Assembly: GCF_002742335.1 (NCBI RefSeq)
Contig: NZ_MDGR01000007.1
Location: 4,096,501 to 4,160,500 of the forward strand
Reading direction: 5' to 3'
From: Reichenbachiella sp. 5M10
GTDB lineage: Bacteria > Bacteroidota > Bacteroidia > Cytophagales > Cyclobacteriaceae
Length of the DNA: 64,000 bases
A program made the position numbers and the translations under genes. Below, one piece after another: positions 1-7,313 of the stretch. Under the pieces are notes generated by a model. The model had not been told where the DNA came from, searched no databases, and saw only the letters and a program-made list of their open reading frames with translations. Within the stretch, counting starts at the first letter, position 1, and every line of letters begins with the position of its first letter.

Positions 1-443
1 AAAACAAAGAGCGTGAACTGGTCCGTTTGGAGGAAGAAATCGAATTTTGTGAAAGTTATGTTTTTCTATTGAAAAAACGCTTTCCAGAGAATTTTCACGT
101 CGATATACATGTGGGTCCCTCTCATCAACAACTCTACATCGCACCACTCACCATCCAGATGTTGATTGAAAACGCAATCAAACACAACACCGTATCCAAA
201 AACCATCCACTATCAGTGAGTGTCCAGATAGATGAAGCAAACCATGTGATAGTCTCCAATACTTTACAACGAAAAACATCCCTAGAAAAATCCACCAAAC
301 TGGGACTCGACAACATCCAAAAGCGCTATGCATTGTTGGGTAAGCGAAAGATCGACATTTCACATGACGCTAACTATTTTACCGTCAAAGTTCCATTGAT
401 CGAACTGATCTCCGAAGTAGAGCACCTCCAATCCACCGTATAA
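1..443 (+). CDS. LytS/YehU-type sensor histidine kinase, C-terminal part (5' truncated)
   Basis: The gene enters the window already open; reading from base 3 gives a continuous frame to the stop at 441-443. The visible ~146 residues are the end of a LytS/YehU-type kinase: a helix rich in E/L followed by CESYVFLLKKRF (typical of the His_kinase region just after the phospho-acceptor), then the ATPase N-box LTIQMLIENAIKHNT and a weak G-box near LGLDNIQKRYALLG. The phospho-accepting His and any membrane or sensor part lie upstream of base 1. The stop is 2 nt before the start of a LytTR response regulator, so the two form a classical LytS-LytR pair. The apparent TTG start at 27 is only an artefact of the cut edge. 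Confidence 0.88.
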   Translation, partial: NKERELVRLEEEIEFCESYVFLLKKRFPENFHVDIHVGPSHQQLYIAPLTIQMLIENAIKHNTVSKNHPLSVSVQIDEANHVIVSNTLQRKTSLEKSTKLGLDNIQKRYALLGKRKIDISHDANYFTVKVPLIELISEVEHLQSTV

Positions 444-445
444 TC

Positions 446-1204
446 ATGAAAGTACTCATCATAGAAGATGAAGCGCCAGCCTTTAGGCGACTGCAAAAAC
501 TCCTAACCGAAATCGACCCTACAATAGAAATCGTAGAAGTACTCGATGGTGTGAGCGACACCATCGAGTGGCTCCATACATATGAGTCTCCCGACCTCAT
601 CTTCATGGACATCCAGCTCAATGATGGGATCAGCTTTGAGATATTCGATCAAATAGAAGTCAAAAAACCCGTCATATTCACCACCGCATTTGACGACTAC
701 ATGCTCAAAGCCTTTCGTGTCAACAGCATCGACTATCTCCTCAAGCCAATCAAGCAGTCGGAGCTCCAACGGAGCTTGGAGAAGTATCAAACACTCAAAA
801 CACAGCTTAGCGACTCCCAACCCAAGCTACAAGAACTCGTCAAAAACATCCAGCTCGTACAAGCCAAATACAAATCGCGCTTCCTCGTCAAAATGGGAGA
901 AAAGATGATGTCTGTCGAAACAGACAACATAGCTTGTTTTCAGGCTTGTCATGGACTCGTCCACCTCATCACCCATTCGGGCAAAAAGTACCTGATCGAC
1001 CTGACCCTTGACGAAATCAGTAAACAACTCAACCCAGAAAAATTCTATCGTGTCAACCGTCAATACATCCTCTGCTATCACTGCATAGCTGCTGTGCACA
1101 AATACGGCAAAAGCCAACTCCTGATCGAACCCAAGCTCACACTCGATGACCAAGTCATCGTCAGTAGTGAAAAATCCACCGCCTTCAAACAATGGCTTGG
1201 ATGA
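446..1204 (+). CDS. LytTR-family response regulator
   Basis: A 252-residue protein of normal length for the LytR/AlgR family. The receiver domain (about 1-120) shows the acidic pair in IIEDEAPA, the phospho-acceptor Asp55 in IFMDIQL, the TTAFDDY segment and Lys100 in DYLLKPIK. A LytTR DNA-binding domain follows (about 145-250: FLVKMGEKMMSVETDNI, then KFYRVNRQYILCYHCI). It would be phosphorylated by the kinase encoded just upstream and bind DNA as a regulator. The ATG at 446 begins 2 nt after the kinase stop, so translation is probably coupled. The target genes cannot be inferred from the window. Confidence 0.93.
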   Translation: MKVLIIEDEAPAFRRLQKLLTEIDPTIEIVEVLDGVSDTIEWLHTYESPDLIFMDIQLNDGISFEIFDQIEVKKPVIFTTAFDDYMLKAFRVNSIDYLLKPIKQSELQRSLEKYQTLKTQLSDSQPKLQELVKNIQLVQAKYKSRFLVKMGEKMMSVETDNIACFQACHGLVHLITHSGKKYLIDLTLDEISKQLNPEKFYRVNRQYILCYHCIAAVHKYGKSQLLIEPKLTLDDQVIVSSEKSTAFKQWLG

Positions 1205-1313
1205 GCTTTTGTCTAAACATTAAATATTTAACAAATTATTGCGATTTTGATAAAAATATGAGGCTCGGACTTGATTTCAGCTAAATATGCGACCTATTTA
1301 TCAAAAAGCAATC

Positions 1314-1321
1314 TATCTTTG
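1314..1321 (+). promoter_or_regulatory. Candidate -7 box upstream of the cysteine-rich leader
   Basis: TATCTTTG matches the Bacteroidetes -7 consensus TAnnTTTG and lies about 50 nt before the leader ATG at 1371. No TTG stands at the expected 17-23 nt upstream, so this is only half of the usual signal. The rest of 1205-1370 is AT-rich and shows no gene. Confidence 0.35.
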
Positions 1322-1370
1322 AACCCCATTTAGGTCTAATGCGTTTAGCATATACCCAAAGGATAAAACA

Positions 1371-1466
1371 ATGACTATTAACACATTATATACCTCAAGA
1401 ATGATGGGCTGTTGTCAGCCGTGTTGTTGCTGTGCGATCACGAGCACCAGTGGAGATATATTTTAA
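1371..1466 (+). CDS. Cysteine-rich leader peptide (31 aa) upstream of sulfite reductase
   Basis: A short ORF from ATG 1371 to TAA 1464-1466 encodes 31 residues with six Cys in eight codons: RMMGCCQPCCCCAITS (the Cys codons lie in 1410-1433). An AAGGA sequence 9 nt before the ATG is a better ribosome-binding site than most genes here have; ATGs at 1401 and 1404 are alternative starts. It is followed by an intrinsic-terminator hairpin (1514-1550) and then the siroheme sulfite/nitrite reductase at 1573. Polycysteine short ORFs that act as cysteine-responsive attenuators are known upstream of sulfur genes in mycobacteria; the same role here is inferred from architecture. A small metal- or redox-binding peptide is the alternative. 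Confidence 0.7.
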   Translation: MTINTLYTSRMMGCCQPCCCCAITSTSGDIF

Positions 1467-1529
1467 TGCGTTATTTGGATACAGCAGTTAATCAATAACA
1501 ATAAAGAAACATTAAAAAGCCTCTCCCAC
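1450..1529 (+). promoter_or_regulatory. Candidate antiterminator pairing for the cysteine attenuator
   Basis: GTGGAGA at 1450-1456, inside the last codons of the leader ORF, can pair with TCTCCCAC at 1522-1529, the 5' arm of the terminator, with one bulged C. A ribosome stalled on the Cys codons (1410-1433) would leave 1450-1456 free and favour this pairing. A ribosome reaching the stop at 1466 would cover it and let the terminator form. The base complementarity is seen in the sequence; the switching logic is inferred. Confidence 0.45.
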
Positions 1530-1550
1530 ACTATAGGAGAGGCTTTTTTT
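1514..1550 (+). terminator. Intrinsic terminator / attenuator upstream of sulfite reductase
   Basis: A perfect 13-bp inverted repeat (AAAAAGCCTCTCC at 1514-1526 with its complement at 1536-1548), a 9-nt loop and a run of seven T (1544-1550). It stands between the leader ORF and the reductase start at 1573, so any transcript from the leader promoter must read through it to reach the reductase. Confidence 0.85.
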
Positions 1551-1572
1551 AGATTAAAACGAAAAGCATACT

Positions 1573-3693
1573 ATGCAAAGTTTCAGAACAGAACTCGAAA
1601 ATCTAGACAACCCAGTCGTCCAACAAGACATCATTGATCTTGCAGCCAAGATCGAAAAATTCCACGGTGGAGACATCGATCCTGACAAATTCAGAAGTTT
1701 AAGACTGGCTAGGGGCGTATATGGGCAGCGTCAGCCTGGCAACCAAATGGTCAGAATCAAAATCCCTTTTGGTAAGATGACCATCCAGCAGATGCGACGT
1801 ATCGCTGATATCTCTACAGAATATGGCGGAGGCAACTTGCATGCTACAACTCGTCAGGATATTCAGATTCACTATGTGAGTCTAGACCGTACCCCAGAGT
1901 TATGGGCCAAACTAGAGCAAGATGACATCACTTTGCGAGAAGCTTGTGGAAACACGGTGAGAAACGTAACGGGATCACCCATCGCTGGGATTGATCCAAA
2001 TGAACCTTTTGATGTATCTCCCTACGCTCAGGCAGTTTTCAAATACTTCCTGCGTAACCCAATCTGTCAGGCCATGGGTAGAAAGTTCAAGATTTCTTTC
2101 TCATCAAGCGAAAAGGACACAGGGATTTCTTTCATTCATGATATTGGTTACATCCCAAAAATCAAAATGGTGGATGGCAAAGAAGTTCGTGGGTTCAAAG
2201 TAATGATCGGTGGTGGACTCGGTGCACAACCTGCTGCTGCGGTCAAAGCCTACGATTTCCTCGAAGAAGATCAAATCATTCCGTTCGCAGAGGCGCTATT
2301 GAGAGTATTCGATAGATACGGTGAGCGCAAGAGAAGAGTAAAAGCAAGATTCAAATTCTTGTTGGCGGATATCGGACTGGAAGAAGTGATGAAACTCATC
2401 CAAGAAGAGTGGAAATCGCTCAGCACGAAAAGCTACAAAATAGATACGAATGCAGTGCCTAAGCCTGCTTTGCCAGCGACAATTGCATTCTCTGACAAGG
2501 CATTGATCAACCCAGAGCGATTTGCGCTATGGAAAGAGACCAATGTTCATCCGCAGAAGCAAGAAGGCTACTACTATGTGGAGGTTAAAGTGCCTAATGG
2601 TGATATTGGCGCAGCAAAGGCTCACAAGTTTGCAGACATCATTGGCAAGTATGCCGCAGATGACATTCGTGTGACGGTCAACCAAGGCTACATCCTCAGA
2701 TATGTCAAAGAGGATAGTTTGAAATCGCTCTTTACAGAGCTAGATGACTTGAATTTGGCAAACCCAGGGTTCGACAGTACTGCCGACATCATCGCTTGTG
2801 CAGGTACGGATACCTGTAACCTTGGGATCTCCAACAGTACACGTGTCGCTTTGGAACTCGAAAACGTGATCGAAAGAGAGTTTCCAGAGCTGATCAAAAA
2901 CAACGACATCAAGATCAAGATCAGTGGGTGTCCTAACTCATGTGGTCACCACGGGATTGCTTCCATCGGTTTCCACGGTTCGTCTTTGAAAAACAAAGCC
3001 AACAAAAAGGTCTTGCCAGCTGTGCAAGTGCTACTCGGTGGAGGTATCGACAAAGACGGAGATGGCTACATCGCTGAGAAAGTCATCAAAGTGCCGAGTA
3101 AGAAAGCACCGGATGTATTGAGAGTCTTGTTCAACGACTATGATGACAATGCAGAAGAGGGTGAGTACTACGCGACATACTTCAGAAGACAAGGCAAAGA
3201 TTACTTCTACCAATTGCTGAAATTCTTGGCAGACACGGACAATCTCGTAGACTCTGACTATGTGGACTGGGGCAAAGACCAGCAGTTCAAAGTAGAGACT
3301 GAGGTCGGAGAATGTGCGGGCGTGATCATCGATTTGTTCGCGACACTGATGTTCGAGGCAGAAGAGAAAGCAGAGTGGGCCAAACAAGCCTATGAGCTCG
3401 ACCACTATGCTGATTCGATCTATCACGCTTACAACGTCTTCATCAACGGAGCTAAGGCACTATTGGTAGACAGAGGTGTCTCTGTCAATACCCAAGCAGG
3501 CATCATGCAGAGCTTTGACGAAGAGTTCGGTTCTGATTTCGAAGGAGTTGTGGGATCATCCTACACAGATTTTGTTTTGAGAATCAAGCAAAACGAACCG
3601 ACGAAAGAATGGGCGGAGAAATACATCGCAGAGGCAGACGCATATTTGGCGAGAGTCAAAGAAGTACAAGCTGCTGAAGCAGAAACCGTATAA
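1573..3693 (+). CDS. Siroheme-dependent sulfite/nitrite reductase with C-terminal HEPN-like domain
   Basis: This 706-residue protein contains the nitrite/sulfite reductase fold: ferredoxin-like half-domain (about 50-130, with TTRQDIQIHYV), first siroheme region (130-300), and a second half-domain before the 4Fe-4S/siroheme ligands Cys409-x5-Cys415 (CAGTDTCNLG) and Cys453-x3-Cys457 (SGCPNSCG). It would reduce sulfite to sulfide (or nitrite to ammonia) in the cytoplasm. Sulfite is preferred because of the polycysteine leader upstream and because no nitrate reductase is near. The last ~150 residues (YADSIYHAYNVFINGAKALL) are a helical extension that looks HEPN-like and is not part of the usual ~550-residue enzyme. 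Siroheme genes cobA and met8-like follow. ATG 1573 lies 23 nt after the T-run of the attenuator. Confidence 0.9.
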   Translation: MQSFRTELENLDNPVVQQDIIDLAAKIEKFHGGDIDPDKFRSLRLARGVYGQRQPGNQMVRIKIPFGKMTIQQMRRIADISTEYGGGNLHATTRQDIQIHYVSLDRTPELWAKLEQDDITLREACGNTVRNVTGSPIAGIDPNEPFDVSPYAQAVFKYFLRNPICQAMGRKFKISFSSSEKDTGISFIHDIGYIPKIKMVDGKEVRGFKVMIGGGLGAQPAAAVKAYDFLEEDQIIPFAEALLRVFDRYGERKRRVKARFKFLLADIGLEEVMKLIQEEWKSLSTKSYKIDTNAVPKPALPATIAFSDKALINPERFALWKETNVHPQKQEGYYYVEVKVPNGDIGAAKAHKFADIIGKYAADDIRVTVNQGYILRYVKEDSLKSLFTELDDLNLANPGFDSTADIIACAGTDTCNLGISNSTRVALELENVIEREFPELIKNNDIKIKISGCPNSCGHHGIASIGFHGSSLKNKANKKVLPAVQVLLGGGIDKDGDGYIAEKVIKVPSKKAPDVLRVLFNDYDDNAEEGEYYATYFRRQGKDYFYQLLKFLADTDNLVDSDYVDWGKDQQFKVETEVGECAGVIIDLFATLMFEAEEKAEWAKQAYELDHYADSIYHAYNVFINGAKALLVDRGVSVNTQAGIMQSFDEEFGSDFEGVVGSSYTDFVLRIKQNEPTKEWAEKYIAEADAYLARVKEVQAAEAETV

Positions 3694-3716
3694 GTCACAG
3701 ACACAAAACGAAACAC

Positions 3717-3763
3717 ACCCTTCTGTATCCCTCACTGAGGACGCTATGGAAGGGTATTTTTTT
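3717..3763 (+). terminator. Terminator-like hairpin after sulfite reductase
   Basis: ACCCTTC (3717-3723) pairs with GAAGGGT (3749-3755); an inner CCTCACTGAGG element sits in the loop, and a T-rich tract follows (3757-3763). It could end or reduce transcription before cobA. Confidence 0.55.
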
Positions 3764-3845
3764 ATTTCCTATTCAGGAAAGATTGAATTAGTGTATTGAA
3801 TAACCAAGTGCGTTTCCAATCCGCTAATTAGCATAAATTTACCGT

Positions 3846-4604
3846 ATGGCACGCAAAGCAAAACTCACACTCGTAGGTGCTGGTCCCGGAGATCCGGATT
3901 TGATCACGCTCAAAGGCATCAAAGCACTCGAAGATGCAGATGTCGTACTCTACGACGCGCTGGCCAATGAGAGTCTACTCGACTATTGTAAAGAGGGAGT
4001 CATCAAGACTTTCGTCGGTAAGCGGGCAGGCTTCCACGTGTATCAGCAAGACAAAATCAACGAAACAATCGTCAGTGAGGCCTTGGCTCATGGGCATGTC
4101 GTTCGTCTCAAAGGGGGAGACCCTTACGTCTTTGGTAGAGGACACGAAGAACTAGAGTATGCCGAAGCGAATGGTGTAGAGGTAGAGATCGTACCAGGTG
4201 TGACGAGTGCCATCTCGGTGCCTGCCCTCAACCAGATTCCCCTCACCCGTCGTGGGCTCAACGAGAGTTTTTGGGTGATGACAGCCGTCAAAAGCGATGG
4301 TAGTCTGGCTGCAGACATAGAGCTGGCCACACAATCCACCGCCACCGTCGTGATCCTGATGGGGATGAAACGACTCGAAGAAATCATGGCTGTGTTCGTC
4401 AAGCATGGGAAACAAGATACGCCGGCCGCAGTGATCCAAAACGGTTCAAGAGAAGACCAACAGATCGTTATCGGTACCGTAGAGAACTTGGTGCAGCTGG
4501 TGTTGGAAAAAGACCTCCAATCACCCGCCATCATCGTCGTAGGACAAACCGTCCAACTCGGTCAGGCCAAACTCAACAAGGAAATCAACAAGCTCAATTT
4601 ATAA
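3846..4604 (+). CDS. cobA: Uroporphyrinogen-III C-methyltransferase (SUMT)
   Basis: A 252-residue single-domain SUMT of normal length. Visible signatures are the N-terminal SAM-binding loop VGAGPGDPDLITLKG, the VRLKGGDPYVFGRG motif near residue 85, and the VPGVTSAI motif near residue 118. It methylates uroporphyrinogen III twice with SAM to give precorrin-2, the branch point to siroheme and cobalamin. The gene lies 150 nt downstream of the siroheme reductase and 21 nt upstream of the dehydrogenase/chelatase that takes the next step. No other cobalamin genes are in the window, so siroheme supply is the likely job. HemC, which feeds this pathway, is encoded at 28512. Confidence 0.95.
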   Translation: MARKAKLTLVGAGPGDPDLITLKGIKALEDADVVLYDALANESLLDYCKEGVIKTFVGKRAGFHVYQQDKINETIVSEALAHGHVVRLKGGDPYVFGRGHEELEYAEANGVEVEIVPGVTSAISVPALNQIPLTRRGLNESFWVMTAVKSDGSLAADIELATQSTATVVILMGMKRLEEIMAVFVKHGKQDTPAAVIQNGSREDQQIVIGTVENLVQLVLEKDLQSPAIIVVGQTVQLGQAKLNKEINKLNL

Positions 4605-4625
4605 TCTATCTCGAATAGTGCACAC

Positions 4626-5207
4626 ATGACTGACACAGGCAACAATCTTTTTCCAGTATTTTTCAAACTCGAAGACATGAACCTACTCATCGTAGGCGGA
4701 GGCTATGTGGGTCGTGAAAAGCTCGGTGCAGTACTCAAAAACAGCCCCAAAGCGACCATCAGGATAATCGCCATTGAGATGAGTGCCGAAATCAAAGCAA
4801 TGGCGAAGGGCTACCCAAATATTTCGTTGGTCGAAAAGCCATTCGATCCTTCTGACCTAGCGGGAATCAACTTAGCTATCGTCGGTATAGATGATCCAGA
4901 GACCAGTGCGAGCATCCAGGCTATATGTCGCCAACAAAACATCCTCGTCAATGTAGCAGACAAACCTGCGTTGTGTGACTTCTATCTTGGTTCAGTTGTC
5001 AAGAAAGGAGATCTCAAAATCGCCATCTCCACCAATGGAAAGTCACCAACAGTCGCCAAACGTATGCGTGAAATGCTCACCGAGGTGATCCCCGAGACCA
5101 TAGATGATGTCCTCGACCAAATGGCCAAAGTCCGAGACAAACTCAAAGGTGACTTTGACTACAAAATCAAAAAATTGGATGAAATTACAAAGGATTGGAA
5201 GGCATAA
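4626..5207 (+). CDS. Precorrin-2 dehydrogenase / sirohydrochlorin ferrochelatase (Met8/CysG N-terminal type)
   Basis: This 193-residue protein matches the stand-alone Met8/CysG-N family: Rossmann glycine motif LIVGGGYVGREKL near residue 20, then VVKKGDLKIAISTNGKSPTVAKRMRE (split here as DLKIAISTNGKSP and AKRMREML) typical of the dimerisation/catalytic part. It oxidises precorrin-2 to sirohydrochlorin with NAD and in Met8 homologues inserts Fe2+ to give siroheme. Together with cobA it makes the cofactor of the upstream reductase. Whether this protein does the chelation step or only the oxidation cannot be told from sequence. Confidence 0.9.
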   Translation: MTDTGNNLFPVFFKLEDMNLLIVGGGYVGREKLGAVLKNSPKATIRIIAIEMSAEIKAMAKGYPNISLVEKPFDPSDLAGINLAIVGIDDPETSASIQAICRQQNILVNVADKPALCDFYLGSVVKKGDLKIAISTNGKSPTVAKRMREMLTEVIPETIDDVLDQMAKVRDKLKGDFDYKIKKLDEITKDWKA

Positions 5208-5421
5208 AGGGCTAAACCTTTCGATAATCTTTCCTTGCTAGCAAAGTAGATATATACCGTCCATCGTTTTCAAACGTTTCCTATATTCGTTATATTCAAC
5301 GTCTTAATCACCCTGTTAATTTAAATCACAAGGCTCAAACCACTTATGGTGTAGACTAGTGAAAATAGCTGTCTGAACATTTCGTAAAAAACTACAGTAT
5401 AACGACATCCAAAAATAGACC

Positions 5422-5829
5422 ATGAACGCACCAATAGACTGTATCTTGTTGATTGACGACAATCCAGATGACAACTTCTTCCACGAACGCGTTATTCGCA
5501 AAGGAAATTATGCAAAATCAGTCGTTGCTATCCAGTCCGGACAAAAAGCACTCGACTACCTCATCAGCCGAGACGCGCACCCAGACAAACACCCACAACT
5601 CATTCTATTAGACATCAACATGCCAGGAATGAATGGGTGGGAATTTATCGAAGAGTATAAAAAACTAGACTTAAAGTTCCAGTCCCAAATCATGGTTATC
5701 ATGCTGACCACTTCAACCAATCCAGACGATCAGACCAAAGCGGAATCACTAGATCTACTCTCAGAATTTAAAACTAAACCTCTCACTACTGACATGATGG
5801 ATGAAATAGTCAAAAAGCATTTTAGCTAA
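5422..5829 (+). CDS. Single-domain CheY/Rcp1-like response regulator
   Basis: This 135-residue protein is a receiver domain alone. The acidic pocket is in [10 protein letters not shown], the phospho-acceptor is Asp64 in [16 protein letters not shown], and Thr97 (MLTTS) and Lys119 (FKTKP) complete the site. The IDDNPDDN start and the RNY-like segment resemble the Rcp1 subgroup that pairs with phytochrome-like or hybrid kinases. No output domain and no kinase gene are adjacent, so it is an orphan; it probably acts by protein-protein contact. It is preceded by 214 nt without a gene, in which I see no clear promoter. Confidence 0.9.
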   Translation: MNAPIDCILLIDDNPDDNFFHERVIRKGNYAKSVVAIQSGQKALDYLISRDAHPDKHPQLILLDINMPGMNGWEFIEEYKKLDLKFQSQIMVIMLTTSTNPDDQTKAESLDLLSEFKTKPLTTDMMDEIVKKHFS

Positions 5830-6110
5830 AAAAGTTATTAGATGTTGACTTTGCCCCAGTTTGAATCAAAATATGAACGATTGCTTCTCATTCATTTTTG
5901 ATCAAATTATTAACCCTACAAGAAACTAATTGACCCAAATGGGTTTCAAAGTACTACGAGACACTGGATTAGTTTCGTAAATCATGAATCAACCTTACCT
6001 GACATCTCCACATGAAAGTATTGGTCTACTTTAAATACCTATAAATCCCCATCCCTCTAAGGAACTTTTTCGTAATGGTATCAAGTTATCATTAACAACA
6101 TTTGTTCATC

Positions 6111-6590
6111 ATGAAATATACAAGCATCGTACTCCTCGTTCTGATCACTGCCTGCAACACTCAGGGACAAGACAAGAAAAACACTGCTCTTAGCCGCTAT
6201 ACCGTAGACAAAACGGATGCACAATGGAAGTCCGAATTGAGCGAACTAGAGTACTATATTCTCCGTCAAAAGGGCACCGAACAGCCAGGGACCGGAGTAT
6301 ATACAGACCACAAAGAAATAGGGTTATACTCCTGTGCGGCTTGTAACAATCCTCTGTTTAATTCCAATGCCAAATTTGACTCACACTGTGGCTGGCCCAG
6401 CTACTTCGAATATGCTACAGACAGCAGCGTAGTACAAGCCAAAGATACTTCTCACGGCATGATACGTACTGAGATCATGTGTGCCCGATGTGGTGGTCAT
6501 CTAGGCCATGTCTTCAATGACGGGCCTCCTCCTACTGGCCTACGATACTGCATCAATTCTGGAGCTCTTTCATTCGACAAGCAGGACTGA
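6111..6590 (+). CDS. msrB: Peptide-methionine (R)-S-oxide reductase, lipoprotein
   Basis: This is a 159-residue MsrB. The ATG at 6111 gives a clean lipoprotein signal (MKYTSIVLLVLITAC, lipobox before Cys15); the TTG at 6102 would only add residues in front of it. The structural zinc is bound by two CxxC pairs (SCAACNN and MCARCGGHLGH), and the catalytic Cys is in RYCINSGAL near the C terminus. The GWPSYFE and HVFNDGPPPTG motifs are intact. It repairs methionine-R-sulfoxide in proteins, here tethered to a membrane facing the periplasm. It ends 11 nt before the end of a convergent gene. The 281 nt upstream (5830-6110) hold no gene and no recognised site. Confidence 0.95.
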   Translation: MKYTSIVLLVLITACNTQGQDKKNTALSRYTVDKTDAQWKSELSELEYYILRQKGTEQPGTGVYTDHKEIGLYSCAACNNPLFNSNAKFDSHCGWPSYFEYATDSSVVQAKDTSHGMIRTEIMCARCGGHLGHVFNDGPPPTGLRYCINSGALSFDKQD

Positions 6591-6601
6591 CTCTATCCTC
6601 A

Positions 6602-6994
6602 TCATACCACGACCTTATACAGCGTATCTGCTATACGGGTCACGAGGATCTGAATAATTCGCTTGTTGTACTCGTTATAGTGCAAGTGGTAGCCCGAGAG
6701 CTCCTCAAGGGTCATCATCCCCACGATTACTCCTAACAGCTGGTTCTTGATTTTGGGGCGCTTCTGTAGCCAAATACCTATCCTGTTGCGGTATTCCTCT
6801 TTGTTTGGAGCATGGACAACCGCTAGTTCGAAGGTTTTCTCCTTGGCCACCAAGGCCATGACAAGCTCATGTTGTAACTTAACGATGGGCCTAATGATGC
6901 CATTCTGAAACCTCTCCGCTTCCCCACTTCGCCTCGTAGTGGCCACTGGTATCTCGGGGCGAAGCTCTACTATCTCTTGGTCTGGACGTGTCAT
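6602..6994 (-). CDS. Small conserved protein of unknown function
   Basis: This ORF of 130 residues starts at ATG 6994-6992; the longer ORF from a TTG at 7006 would begin inside a terminator hairpin and is less likely. It has no signal peptide and no membrane segment. The visible pattern RFQNGIIRPIVKLQHEL followed by a helical middle and a hydrophobic C-terminal helix resembles a small Bacteroidetes family whose members are sometimes auto-labelled glyoxalase, but I see no VOC-fold metal ligands and do not support that function. The gene starts only 7 nt after a perfect 19-bp inverted repeat that would terminate the upstream DUF4834 gene, so its expression may depend on read-through. Confidence 0.6.
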   Translation of the reverse strand: MTRPDQEIVELRPEIPVATTRRSGEAERFQNGIIRPIVKLQHELVMALVAKEKTFELAVVHAPNKEEYRNRIGIWLQKRPKIKNQLLGVIVGMMTLEELSGYHLHYNEYNKRIIQILVTRIADTLYKVVV

Positions 6995-7000
6995 GGCTAG

Positions 7001-7042
7001 AAGCAAAAAACGAGGATCAATGCTGATCCTCGTTTTTTGCTT
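7001..7042 (-). terminator. Perfect 19-bp inverted repeat, terminator of DUF4834 gene
   Basis: The arms at 7001-7019 and 7024-7042 are perfect complements around a 4-nt loop. A and T runs inside the arms make it a terminator in both directions. It lies 9 nt after the DUF4834 stop and 7 nt before the ATG of the next gene on the same strand. Confidence 0.85.
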
Positions 7043-7050
7043 TATGGTTC

Positions 7051-7299
7051 TTATACTTCTTCGTAATCGACATAATCACCCCCTTTGAAATCGTGCTTAT
7101 CCACCTTTCCCTTCTTCTGCTTGGGTACATAGTCGATATGTACATTGCCCTCCGACGGTTGGCGTTGTTGATAGTTCTGTTGTGTTGTGTTTTGTCTTGA
7201 TTGATTGGCCATGTTGCCAAAAAACATCCGAACCAAGAACCCTCCCAGCTTGAATACAATCCAAAAGAACAGAAAAAATATGACAATAAACTTCAACAT
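7051..7299 (-). CDS. DUF4834 family small membrane protein
   Basis: An 82-residue protein with one N-terminal transmembrane helix (residues 1-25, MLKFIVIFFLFFWIVFKLGG) and a polar, Gln/Asn-rich linker leading to a conserved acidic/basic end (GDYVDYEEV). This matches the Bacteroidetes DUF4834 family, whose function is unknown. It is the next gene after carB on the same strand, 14 nt downstream of the carB stop, and is followed by a strong terminator, so carB and this gene probably form one transcript. Confidence 0.75.
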   Translation of the reverse strand: MLKFIVIFFLFFWIVFKLGGFLVRMFFGNMANQSRQNTTQQNYQQRQPSEGNVHIDYVPKQKKGKVDKHDFKGGDYVDYEEV

Positions 7300-7313
7300 A
7301 AAATCACGGGTGC

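Noticed and set aside
1220-1231. 12-bp palindrome TTAAATATTTAA after the LytTR gene
   Set aside because: It is pure A/T in an AT-rich gap and expected by chance; no support as an operator.
1205-1572. SAM or other known riboswitch in front of the sulfite reductase
   Set aside because: I could not find the conserved core of a SAM-type switch; the polycysteine ORF and terminator explain the leader better.
1573-3693. Assimilatory nitrite reductase as first choice
   Set aside because: The protein family covers both, but a cysteine-coding leader and siroheme genes favour sulfite, and no nitrate genes are seen.
5206-5221. AAAGG-CCTTT hairpin after the Met8-like gene
   Set aside because: The stem is only 5 bp and no T-run follows.
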